A DNA stretch of 7,083 nt from OLB6 sp964493635. Its GTDB lineage: Bacteria; Bacteroidota; Ignavibacteria; Kapaibacteriales; Kapaibacteriaceae. The notes beneath the pieces are model-generated. The model saw only the letters and a program-made list of their open reading frames with translations, did not search any database and was not told the DNA's origin. The stretch lies in assembly GCA_964493635.1 (NCBI GenBank), contig CAZBOW010000048.1, positions 1 through 7,083 of the forward strand, written 5' to 3'. Positions 1-6,274 of this stretch are shown here, piece by piece; positions within the stretch are counted from its first letter, which is position 1, and every line of letters begins with the position of its first letter. A program made the translations under genes and the position numbers.

Positions 1-309
1 GATGATGCGGCCATCACTGGTCCAAATGCGGTGATGATGAAGAACGTGATCTCTTCGGCCGTAGCCGAGGGTAGTCGGGCGCGCATCATCGGCTCAACGG
101 ATCGTTTGGGTGAACTGGACCATAACGTTGAGCTCTCCGAACAACGTGCACGGTCCGTGGAGCAATTGGCTCGTCAGATCGCACCACAGCTTGTCATCGA
201 CGACGTTCGTGGTGTTGGCCCTGGATCATTGCAATACGACAACGCTCTCCCCGAGGGTCGTTTTTACTGTCGGACGGTATCTCTAACGATCACAACACCG
301 CTACGGTAG
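1..309 (+). CDS. OmpA-like peptidoglycan-binding domain protein, C-terminal part (5' end outside window)
   Basis: The frame is open from base 1 to the TAG at 307-309 and gives 102 residues; the true start lies upstream. The segment IIGSTDRLGELDHNVELSEQ (residues 29-48 of the visible part), followed by RARSV, fits the OmpA C-terminal signature of a G-x-TD motif, an N-x-x-LS step and an RA helix. By family knowledge, the Asp of the TD motif (D34 here) and the Arg of the RA helix (R49) contact meso-diaminopimelate in peptidoglycan, so this domain probably anchors an envelope protein to the cell wall. The usual ending, GR-x-x-NRRV, is altered to EGRFYCRTVSL, so the Asn and one Arg are missing. 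The stop is 15 nt before the DUF1800 start, suggesting cotranscription. What precedes the domain (barrel, repeats or lipoprotein leader) cannot be seen. Confidence 0.85.
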   Translation, partial: DDAAITGPNAVMMKNVISSAVAEGSRARIIGSTDRLGELDHNVELSEQRARSVEQLARQIAPQLVIDDVRGVGPGSLQYDNALPEGRFYCRTVSLTITTPLR

Positions 310-314
310 GAATT

Positions 315-319
315 GGAGG
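315..319 (+). promoter_or_regulatory. Shine-Dalgarno sequence choosing the DUF1800 start
   Basis: GGAGG lies 5 nt before the ATG at 325. A TTG at 313 in the same frame would extend the protein by four residues, but it overlaps this ribosome binding site, so ATG 325 is preferred. It shows that SD-led initiation is used in this genome. Confidence 0.75.
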
Positions 320-324
320 TTGGT

Positions 325-1896
325 ATGGATCGACGCGACGCCTTACAGCAGCTCTTTGGATGGGGGACACGTTCCTCCAGCGCTGCCGCGCGCGATGCCC
401 ACGTGCTCAAGGTTGATGCGGGGTTGGAACCTTATACACAGCCCCTTACGCTCGACGACGTGCTGCATCTGTATCGCAGAATAAGTTTTGCTGCTACAAC
501 GCAGCAGGCAACACGTCACGTGGGACGGCAGGCTGCCGAGGTGGTCGACGAGCTGCTCGGATCCGGCTTGGAGCCACAGCCAGACTCTCCCGGAGGTTGG
601 GTGGATGTCTGGACGGAAAACCCGCGCGGAGCGGACCTTCAAACACGTGCGGCCATTGAACGCTCGTGGCAGACAAACATGGCTGCCTTGGGTTCCTGGT
701 GGTTGAATCTCATGACAGCCGATGCGTCGTCTGTCGAGAAGTTGACACTCTTCTGGAGTCAACATTGGAGCACCGAGTTCAGCTTCGATAACACGTACTC
801 TGTGCCACAGATGCTCTACCGGCAGCTGAAGAAACTGCGGCAGCATCGCCTTGGTGATATTCGTACGCTCGCATTGGAAATCACGCTGGATCCCGCCATG
901 CTGTACTACCTTGGTGGCACGTACAACACCAAGGGTGCCCCGAATGAGAACTACGCCCGTGAACTGATGGAACTCTACCTGACAGGTCTTGGGTGGTACA
1001 CCGAAGGCGACGTTAAGGAGGGGGCTCGGATCCTAACAGGGTGGCGCGCACAACGATTCTCGGATGAGCCAGCCCCAAACGATCGATACGTAACGTGGTT
1101 CGATGCTGCGGCGCATGATACCGGAGCCAAACAGTTTCTTGGTCAAACGATTGCCGCACGGACGGAGGACAACAATACCGCCTACCAGGTACGGAACGAA
1201 GAAGTCCTGCGAATGATTGAGATCATCGTCGACGTCCGATCCGACGCCGTTGCACGGTTCTTGGCTGAAAAGGCGTATCGATACTTTGTCTACAGTTCGC
1301 CCACGGACGTCGATCCAACAATGGTCGCTGCTCTCGGTGACGTGCTCAAGGCGTCCAACTTTGAGATGCGCCCCATGTTCGCAGCGCTATTCTCGAGTGC
1401 ACACTTTTTCGATCCTCAGCTTCGCGGTGTCCAGATCAAAACGCCCATGGAGTACATCGCTGGTCTGCTGCGACAGCTTGGCCTTACAACCACCGGACTG
1501 TCCACGTGGGCCACACGGATGGATCAGGCCGTCATGGACCCTCCAACGGTGGCTGGTTGGCCGGGATATCGTGCGTGGATGAGTACAAACACGTATCCGG
1601 TTCGCAGGGAGTTTGCTCGCACGATGATCCAGGGGATGTCGGATGGACACCTCGCAGAGTGGATCCGATCCATCGACGGTCATACCGCTGCCGACACGTT
1701 TGTGCGGGGAGTGCTGCAGCTCCTCCTACCGGTGCAGGTGTCCGAGGATCGATTTACGTATTACCTGCAGTCACTCTTGCAGAATGCACCAGACTACGAT
1801 TGGCCGGTGATCCTCCAGGACGAAGCATCCGCGGCCAAACGCACACGCGACTTGCTGATCACGATCTCCAAAGCACCTGATTTTCAGCTATGCTAA
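325..1896 (+). CDS. DUF1800 family protein
   Basis: The protein has 523 residues, a normal size for DUF1800 (PF08811). Family hallmarks appear in order: LYRRISFA near residue 49 (usually an H-x-LRR-x-x-FG-type start), KLTLFWSQHWS at 139-149, DPAMLYYLGG at 189-198, GAPNENYARELMELYLTGLG at 204-223, DVKEGARILTGW at 229-240, H-x-x-G-x-K-x-FLGQT around 264-275, KTPMEYIAGLLRQLG at 372-386 and PPTVAGWPGY at 406-415. The NENYARELMEL block is the strongest identifier. The biochemical role of the family is not established; it is commonly encoded beside DUF1501, as here. The N-terminus, MDRRDALQQLFG, resembles a twin-arginine leader but is followed by a polar stretch instead of a hydrophobic core, so export by itself is doubtful; it may stay in the cytoplasm or travel with a partner. 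It begins 15 nt after the OmpA-like gene and ends 49 nt before the DUF1501 gene. The family call is very secure; the function is open. Confidence 0.93.
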   Translation: MDRRDALQQLFGWGTRSSSAAARDAHVLKVDAGLEPYTQPLTLDDVLHLYRRISFAATTQQATRHVGRQAAEVVDELLGSGLEPQPDSPGGWVDVWTENPRGADLQTRAAIERSWQTNMAALGSWWLNLMTADASSVEKLTLFWSQHWSTEFSFDNTYSVPQMLYRQLKKLRQHRLGDIRTLALEITLDPAMLYYLGGTYNTKGAPNENYARELMELYLTGLGWYTEGDVKEGARILTGWRAQRFSDEPAPNDRYVTWFDAAAHDTGAKQFLGQTIAARTEDNNTAYQVRNEEVLRMIEIIVDVRSDAVARFLAEKAYRYFVYSSPTDVDPTMVAALGDVLKASNFEMRPMFAALFSSAHFFDPQLRGVQIKTPMEYIAGLLRQLGLTTTGLSTWATRMDQAVMDPPTVAGWPGYRAWMSTNTYPVRREFARTMIQGMSDGHLAEWIRSIDGHTAADTFVRGVLQLLLPVQVSEDRFTYYLQSLLQNAPDYDWPVILQDEASAAKRTRDLLITISKAPDFQLC

Positions 1897-1902
1897 CGCT
1901 TC

Positions 1903-1941
1903 CCATCTTCCTTACGACAACCCCTCAGATCAACAGGATGG
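1903..1941 (+). promoter_or_regulatory. SD of the DUF1501 gene within a possible weak sequestering stem
   Basis: AGGA at 1935-1938 sits 7 nt before the ATG at 1946 and is a good ribosome binding site. CCATCTT at 1903-1909 can pair with AGGATGG at 1935-1941 (7 bp including one G-U) across a 25-nt loop, which would cover the SD. The SD is well supported. The pairing is weak and could be chance; I infer only that translation of DUF1501 might be tuned separately from DUF1800. The rest of this 49-nt gap shows no terminator. Confidence 0.4.
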
Positions 1942-1945
1942 CAGT

Positions 1946-3508
1946 ATGAAACGGCGTTCCTTCCTTGCATCGACGGCGGCAGCTTCGCTTGGCACTCAGA
2001 TTCTGGGCGGGATCCCGCTCAAAGCATTTTCGCCCCTAGAGCTGATGCAGCCTGAGTCCCAGGACGACGACCGCATCCTCATTGTGGTGCAGCTCTTCGG
2101 TGGAAATGATGGTTTGAATACCATTATCCCTGTCGAAGATCCGGAGTACTACCGGATACGTCCGGAGATTGCCGTCCAGAAGGCCGACGCGGTGTCGGTT
2201 CTGTCGCGCGTGCATTTCCATCCTGCCCTTGCCCCTGAAGGGTCGTATAATCTGAAGTCGATGTTCGAGGACGGACGCCTTGCAATCATCCAGGGTGTCG
2301 GCTACGAGAACCCGAGCCTGTCGCACTTTCGCTCGACAGATATCTGGTTAAGCGGATTTAATACCACCGACCCGAACAAGCGTCTGGTGGACGGTTGGCT
2401 TGGTCGGTACTGGGCCGAGACACTCCCAGGATTTCCGGAGCAGCTTCCCTCCGACCCCACCGCCGTGCAGATCGGCGGGACGCTTTCCATGCTGCTGCAA
2501 AGTCCGAAAGGTGATGTGGGCATTGCACTGACCGATCCGCAAAAGTTCTTTGAATTGGGTCAGGGATTGTCTCCCGATCTCGAGCCGATGTCCGATGCCA
2601 CGCGATACGGTCAGGAGTACAACTTCATCCGTCTCATTGCTGAACAGTCGGACCGGTACTCTACCGTCGTCAAGCAGGCCTTCGACAAAGGAAAAAATGC
2701 AATCTCGTACACGGATAATGGATTCGTCCAACAGATGAAACTCGTCGCCCGACTGATTTCCGGCGGGTTAAAGACAAAGGTCTTCTTAGTGTACATGGGC
2801 GGGTTCGACACGCACGTGCAACAGCAAAACGAGGACCTGACGGGCCTACACCCGTACTTGCTCGAGACGCTCAGCAAGGGTATCGGTCAGTTCATGAACG
2901 ATGCCATTGCCCAAGGGTTTGCTGATCGCGTTGTGGGGATGACCGTCTCGGAATTCGGACGCCGGCCCTATGAAAACGGCAGCCGCGGTACCGATCACGG
3001 CACGGCAAGTGTCCAGTTCGTGTTTGGCAATGCCGTGCGCGCCGGTGTGTACGGCAACAGTCCGGACCTGACCAACCTTGATGCTAATGGCGACGTACGC
3101 TGGCAGTACGACTATCGACGCGTCTACGCCGACGTGCTCGAAACGTGGTTTGGAGGGTCGCCATCGGTAACCGAGGCCGTTTTCGATGAGGGCATTCTGC
3201 CCCTTGGAGTACTCCAAAAACCGACCACGGTGCAGGATGCCTACGACGGCCGGCGTGAGGTTAGCGTTCGATTGTATCCCAATCCCACATCAGGGTCCGT
3301 CGTGGTAGAATGGCAGCAGTTGTCTCCGGCTTTTGTGGAGATCGAGCTGTACACGAGTACAGGTCGTAAACTGGAAGTGGCCTACCGAGGGACCGTCCAG
3401 CCAGGACAGGTCTCGATCCCGATTCTACCAACGGTAAGCGGTGCTCTCATTTGCAATGTGGTCGTCAACGGCGTGAGCCATCATCTACCACTGACGGTTG
3501 TTCGATAG
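1946..3508 (+). CDS. DUF1501 family protein with Tat leader and C-terminal T9SS sorting domain
   Basis: The protein has 520 residues. The leader MKRRSFLASTAAASLGTQIL has the twin-arginine pattern RR-x-FL followed by a mildly hydrophobic core, which is typical of DUF1501 proteins. DUF1501 (PF07394), related to the alkaline phosphatase/sulfatase-like fold, is recognised by LFGGNDGLNTIIP at 50-62, SHFRSTDIW at 126-134, YMGGFDTH at 283-290, SEFGRRPYENGSRGTDHG at 335-352 and the late VYADVLETWFG block at 393-403. The Asp and His residues of GGFDTH and GTDHG are plausible metal ligands by analogy with that superfamily. After residue 438 a separate beta-rich tail begins, VRLYPNPTSGSVVVEW at 441-456, and runs to the C-terminus; this matches type A T9SS sorting domains. 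It predicts crossing the inner membrane folded by Tat, then outer-membrane passage and surface attachment or release. It lies between DUF1800 and the flavoprotein in one operon. Substrate and reaction are unknown. Confidence 0.93.
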   Translation: MKRRSFLASTAAASLGTQILGGIPLKAFSPLELMQPESQDDDRILIVVQLFGGNDGLNTIIPVEDPEYYRIRPEIAVQKADAVSVLSRVHFHPALAPEGSYNLKSMFEDGRLAIIQGVGYENPSLSHFRSTDIWLSGFNTTDPNKRLVDGWLGRYWAETLPGFPEQLPSDPTAVQIGGTLSMLLQSPKGDVGIALTDPQKFFELGQGLSPDLEPMSDATRYGQEYNFIRLIAEQSDRYSTVVKQAFDKGKNAISYTDNGFVQQMKLVARLISGGLKTKVFLVYMGGFDTHVQQQNEDLTGLHPYLLETLSKGIGQFMNDAIAQGFADRVVGMTVSEFGRRPYENGSRGTDHGTASVQFVFGNAVRAGVYGNSPDLTNLDANGDVRWQYDYRRVYADVLETWFGGSPSVTEAVFDEGILPLGVLQKPTTVQDAYDGRREVSVRLYPNPTSGSVVVEWQQLSPAFVEIELYTSTGRKLEVAYRGTVQPGQVSIPILPTVSGALICNVVVNGVSHHLPLTVVR

Positions 3509-3519
3509 CCTAACACCTT

Positions 3520-5058
3520 GTGAGCAGCCGCCGAAATTTCATCCGATTGGTTCTAGGGGCCAGTGGCGCGACCTACGCGTTAGGACTCGCGGCCTGCGGG
3601 CGTCCGCCGCGCATTGAACAGCGCTCTGCTGGACGCATTCAAACGGCAACTCCCCAGTTCGCCACAGCCCACCGCTTTCTAAGAGATCGACAGCTCGTGC
3701 CCACGCCGGATCATACCGAAGAGGTTGATGTTCTCGTGGTGGGTGCTGGTGTGTCGGGTCTGGCCGCAGCGGCTTGGTTGGAACAGCAGGGGCGCAGCCC
3801 TACCGTTGTTGAGAACGATGTCAAGCCCGGTGGAGCAGCTCAGAGTGCATCGTTGGCAGGGGGCTTGGCACCGTTAGGCAGCGTGTATTTTGTGGATACA
3901 ACCCCCGAGCTTCAGCTGTTGCTGGACAAAGCGGACATCACTCCCGTGGACTGCCCAGAGGATGCCTATGACGTCGGCCGCGGTACGGTAGTCAGAGATC
4001 TCTGGACAGATGCCGTTTTGGACACCGTGATCGCCGATCGAGCCGATCGAGAGGGGATGAAACGATTTCGCGATCAACTGTTGGCCCTTGGCGACCGTCT
4101 GCCGCCCTACCCGTTGCCGGAGACGCTGGAGCCGTGGCAAGCCGCCTTGGATCAACCGGCGGAATCGTGGGTGAAGTCTTTTGGATCGCCGACGTTGATG
4201 ACGATTTTGAATGCTTACTCACGCTCATCGCTGGGCGCCCTGCTGAGTAGTACCAATGTGTACTGCCTGCAGAATTTCTATGCCAGTGAGTTTGGTACGT
4301 CCTTCGGATTGCAGCGCTATACCATTCCCGGAGGTCCGGGCGTAGTCACGGCGGCTGTAGCTAGCAGACTCGGAGATGTTCGTGCTGGACATGTCTGTGT
4401 TCGTGTCCGTCAGCATGCACGCTTTGCGGAAGCCGATTGCGTCGACCAGGAGGGCAGGGTAGTGCGTTTTCGTGCACGAGCAATCATTATGGCGGGACCG
4501 AAGTTTCAGGTTCCTCATCTGGTGGAGGACCTCCCGGAGTTGCAGGCACAAGCCTGTTCGATGCTGGCCTATGCACCGTATATGACCATTCATGTCGTGT
4601 CGGACGAGCCCCTTACCGAACCCTCCATTTATGACACGTGGAACTTGAACAGCGATTCGGAAACGGACGTCGTCAATCCCGGTAGTGTTCCGGGGAACAC
4701 GTTCGACGGCTACGTGGCGTCCCTGTTTGTTCCGATGGACCGTTTTGCTCGTGGACAGCTCGTGCATGATGAGCTCTTCGTTCGGAAGGTAGCCGACATC
4801 ATCGAGCAGTTCCTGCGAACCCGATCACAAAGCCAACGTGCATCCGTTCGCGAGGTGTATGCATGGGGCTGGGGGCACGGTTTGGTGATTCCGACTCCAG
4901 GCTCCCATTCGGGGATTGCGCAACGTGCTGCACGGCCGCATGGTCGCATTGTTTTTGCTAACGCCGATTGCGACGCTGCTCCTGCAATGGAAGGAGCAGC
5001 GTCACATGGCGTTCGTGCGGCTGGGAAGGCCGCCCTGGTGGGAGGGGATGGGAGTTAA
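3520..5058 (+). CDS. FAD-dependent amine-oxidase-like protein, predicted Tat-exported lipoprotein
   Basis: The protein has 512 residues. The GTG at 3520 is the first possible start, because an in-frame TAA lies at 3511-3513. It is 11 nt after the DUF1501 stop with no clear SD, so translational coupling is likely. The leader SRRNFIRL (residues 3-10) is a strong twin-arginine motif, followed by a hydrophobic segment and LGLAACG with a lipobox cysteine at C26. The Rossmann FAD site is VDVLVVGAGVSGLAAA at 69-84 (G75, G77, G80), with E98 as the expected ribose-binding acid and KPGGAA at 102-107. YTIPGGPGVVTAAVASRLG at 267-285 matches the central flavin amine oxidase/phytoene desaturase segment. 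AIIMAGPK at 321-328 is the second Rossmann strand, and GRIVFANADCDAAPAMEGA at 475-493 with the following SHGVRAA is the C-terminal flavin motif. Tat export suits a cofactor loaded before transport. The likely location is membrane-tethered in the periplasm, possibly acting with DUF1501/DUF1800. The substrate (amine, carotenoid-like or other) cannot be told; protoporphyrinogen-oxidase-like is an alternative label. Confidence 0.88.
   Translation: MSSRRNFIRLVLGASGATYALGLAACGRPPRIEQRSAGRIQTATPQFATAHRFLRDRQLVPTPDHTEEVDVLVVGAGVSGLAAAAWLEQQGRSPTVVENDVKPGGAAQSASLAGGLAPLGSVYFVDTTPELQLLLDKADITPVDCPEDAYDVGRGTVVRDLWTDAVLDTVIADRADREGMKRFRDQLLALGDRLPPYPLPETLEPWQAALDQPAESWVKSFGSPTLMTILNAYSRSSLGALLSSTNVYCLQNFYASEFGTSFGLQRYTIPGGPGVVTAAVASRLGDVRAGHVCVRVRQHARFAEADCVDQEGRVVRFRARAIIMAGPKFQVPHLVEDLPELQAQACSMLAYAPYMTIHVVSDEPLTEPSIYDTWNLNSDSETDVVNPGSVPGNTFDGYVASLFVPMDRFARGQLVHDELFVRKVADIIEQFLRTRSQSQRASVREVYAWGWGHGLVIPTPGSHSGIAQRAARPHGRIVFANADCDAAPAMEGAASHGVRAAGKAALVGGDGS
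4972..5003 (+). repeat. Perfect 12-bp inverted repeat inside the flavoprotein gene
   Basis: GACGCTGCTCCT at 4972-4983 and AGGAGCAGCGTC at 4992-5003 are exact reverse complements with an 8-nt loop. It lies 52 nt before the stop codon of the flavoprotein, in codons for the conserved DAAPAMEGAAS motif. No T-run follows, so it is not a standard terminator. Repeated Ala codons on both arms raise the chance level, but a perfect 12-bp stem with so short a loop would still be rare in 7 kb. Confidence 0.8.
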
Positions 5059-5846
5059 CGCAGTGTAAACTGCGTGGCATGGATGCTTGTTTCATCGGCC
5101 ACCCATACGGCGTGCGTGCCCTTCGGCAGGCCATCGACCGAGATGGTGACGTGTGTGCGTTGGTCGGATTCGGGTTGCGATGATGGAGTGAAGGCTTTTC
5201 GTGTGAGGGCGCGTCCGCGAAGGTTCATAATGGACAGAAGCGAGCGCGATGTGCTTGGTGCGTCGTAGGTAAGCGTCAGCATCGACCCTTGCAGAGCAGC
5301 CTGTACGGGATTCTGGCTACGGTTGGGTTGTTGATGCTCCGTAAGGAGTTGCTGTGGAGCAAGTCCGAGTTGGGGTGTGGTGTAGGTATACGTGTCCTTG
5401 TCGGACCGGCAAAGGATGGCAATTGGGTCGCGTGCGTCGGTCCGATCGTACTCGCGGAGCTCCCAGACGTAGATGCCGTGGGTCTCATGATATACGGCTA
5501 CGAAGTCGTGGTGAACCGAGAGCACTGGCATCTGGCGCACGATCTGCCGATCGCAGGCCTTCGGCCAGCAGTTGACGGTCCATCGTCCGTCATGTTCGCG
5601 AACGAAGCGCGTGTCGTAGATGCCATCGCCGTCACGATCTTCCGATATCTCCAGACCGTAGGCCATGGCAGAGCCCTCTGGATAGGCAAACTGGACAATC
5701 CGTGGCTGCATGGCGGTCCGCTGCGTGGAGCTGTGGTCGCCAGCCAAGGCAGGGACGGCTAGCGTACCTGCCACGAGGAGGAGAGCTGCGGCGATGCGAG
5801 CTGGGACGTTGAATGCCACAAGCGCTCTGCGTGTGATGTGGTTCAT
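5055..5846 (-). CDS. Small secreted protein with calcium-loop-like motif and T9SS-like C-terminal domain
   Basis: The protein has 263 residues from the ATG at 5846-5844, chosen because an AGAGG SD lies 7 nt upstream and a signal peptide begins there. The frame is open to an ATG at 5903, but that start would overlap a candidate -35 box and put 19 polar residues before the signal peptide. A basic n-region, the hydrophobic core IAAALLLVAGTLAVPALA (18-35) and an A-x-A site before G36 indicate export, probably by Sec; a TRRALV motif at 5-10 is only weakly Tat-like. DRDGDGIYD (70-78) has the D-x-D-x-DG-x-x-D spacing of EF-hand or thrombospondin-3-type calcium loops. C93 and C98 may form a disulfide. 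Residues 178-263 resemble a T9SS sorting domain: QNPVQAALQG, then a LSIMNLRGRAL strand pair, VDGLPKGTHAVWV (237-249) and the terminal FTLR. The YPNP opening is degenerate. I do not recognise the central part and assign no function. Confidence 0.8.
   Translation of the reverse strand: MNHITRRALVAFNVPARIAAALLLVAGTLAVPALAGDHSSTQRTAMQPRIVQFAYPEGSAMAYGLEISEDRDGDGIYDTRFVREHDGRWTVNCWPKACDRQIVRQMPVLSVHHDFVAVYHETHGIYVWELREYDRTDARDPIAILCRSDKDTYTYTTPQLGLAPQQLLTEHQQPNRSQNPVQAALQGSMLTLTYDAPSTSRSLLSIMNLRGRALTRKAFTPSSQPESDQRTHVTISVDGLPKGTHAVWVADETSIHATQFTLR
5058..5075. repeat. Perfect 7-bp hairpin between convergent gene ends
   Basis: ACGCAGT (5058-5064) pairs exactly with ACTGCGT (5069-5075) around GTAA, a GNRA tetraloop when read on the + strand. 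It starts in the shared stop of two convergent genes and lies in the last codons of the minus-strand gene. No U-tract follows on either strand, so it is at most an atypical transcript end or an mRNA 3' stabilising stem for the + operon. Confidence 0.55.
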
Positions 5847-5853
5847 ACTGTGG

Positions 5854-5903
5854 CCTCTTTCATTGTGGTGGATTGTTAAAAACAGTGTTTCCTCTGTTGT
5901 CAT
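5854..5903 (-). promoter_or_regulatory. Candidate sigma70-like promoter and SD for the secreted protein gene
   Basis: Read on the minus strand, ATGACA (5903-5898, 5 of 6 to TTGACA) is followed after exactly 17 nt by TTTAAC (5880-5875, 4 of 6 to TATAAT). This predicts a transcript start near 5868 and a leader of about 22 nt, containing AAAGAGG (5860-5854) as the ribosome binding site. An 11-bp dyad, AAACAGTGTTT at 5880-5890, lies between the two boxes and could be an operator. Whether this lineage uses such a consensus is uncertain; the SD is the firmer part. Confidence 0.4.
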
Positions 5904-6138
5904 GATCCGGAGATCAGTGGGCCTTCTGTCTCCACTAGCGAATCTAAAGGGGGGGTGTCTCGAGGTGAGTATCCTGAGGTACCCGTTTGTTACAACGCCT
6001 ATGTCCTCTAGTAATTCTCATCAAAACGCACTAAGTGCCTGTAAAATCAACATCGAGACAGTGAATTCATTAATTTCTGATGCTTAAGAAGAAGCGTTTT
6101 GTTACATCAACTGTGCGAAAAAAATAGTTTGATGGCGC
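5904..6138. other. Intergenic stretch with no supported gene
   Basis: I find no convincing coding sequence or RNA gene here. The visible items are a run of seven G at 5949-5955, an 11-bp dyad GCACTAAGTGC at 6028-6038, and an 8-bp inverted pair CAAAACGC (6022-6029) and GCGTTTTG (6094-6101). The region is visibly richer in A and T than its neighbours after about 5990. Any of these could be regulatory for the minus-strand secreted protein gene, but none is diagnostic. Confidence 0.5.
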
Positions 6139-6176
6139 AAAAAAAAACGAACGAACCATCTCTGGTCCGTTCGTTC
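6139..6176 (-). terminator. Intrinsic terminator of tRNA-Leu
   Basis: On the minus strand an 11-bp stem (6173-6163 with 6158-6148) closes a GAGA GNRA tetraloop and runs into nine T (6147-6139); two A-T pairs can extend the stem. The 6167/6154 pair is a G-U wobble in minus-strand RNA but an A-C mismatch on the + strand, which fits use in the minus direction. It starts about 7 nt after the tRNA 3' end. Confidence 0.88.
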
Positions 6177-6182
6177 ATCGCG

Positions 6183-6266
6183 TGCGGAGGAGGGGACTTG
6201 AACCCCTACGCCCTTGCGGGCGCCACCCCCTCAAGATGGTGCGTCTGCCAATTTCGCCACCTCCGC
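6183..6266 (-). tRNA. tRNA-Leu (anticodon GAG)
   Basis: The minus strand folds as a class II tRNA. The acceptor GCGGAGG pairs with CCTCCGC, the D-loop region is GGCGAAATTGGCAGACGC, and the anticodon stem CCATC pairs with GGTGG (one G-U) around the loop TTGAGGG, giving anticodon GAG. A long variable arm, CGCCC-GCAA-GGGCG, and a T arm AGGGG-TTCAAGT-CCCCT follow. The A discriminator and long arm are typical of leucine tRNAs. It reads CUC and, by wobble, CUU. CCA is not encoded (the bases after the discriminator are CG), so it must be added by a nucleotidyltransferase. It is a single-gene transcript with its own terminator, divergent from the isocitrate dehydrogenase gene. Confidence 0.96.
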
Positions 6267-6274
6267 GGAGTGAA

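Noticed and set aside
343..846. 167-codon minus-strand frame over the DUF1800 gene
   Set aside because: It is antisense to conserved DUF1800 blocks and has no start context or motif of its own.
3993..4004. 12-bp palindrome CAGAGATCTCTG
   Set aside because: Palindromes of this length are expected about once or twice in 7 kb, and this one is inside coding sequence.
4033..4050. Tandem 9-bp repeat GCCGATCGA x2
   Set aside because: It encodes the local ADRADR repeat; two copies within a gene are too little to call a repeat element.
4225..4767. 180-codon open frame on the minus strand
   Set aside because: It lies wholly inside the flavoprotein gene, shows no family motif, and is explained as an antisense shadow of a well-supported gene.
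5289..6087. Two + strand open frames of 157 and 125 codons
   Set aside because: They mostly lie opposite the secreted protein gene, which has a signal peptide, SD and sorting domain; the + frames show no recognisable domain.
6022..6101. 8-bp inverted pair CAAAACGC/GCGTTTTG as possible element ends
   Set aside because: The arms are short and 64 bp apart, with no transposase, target duplication or further end similarity.
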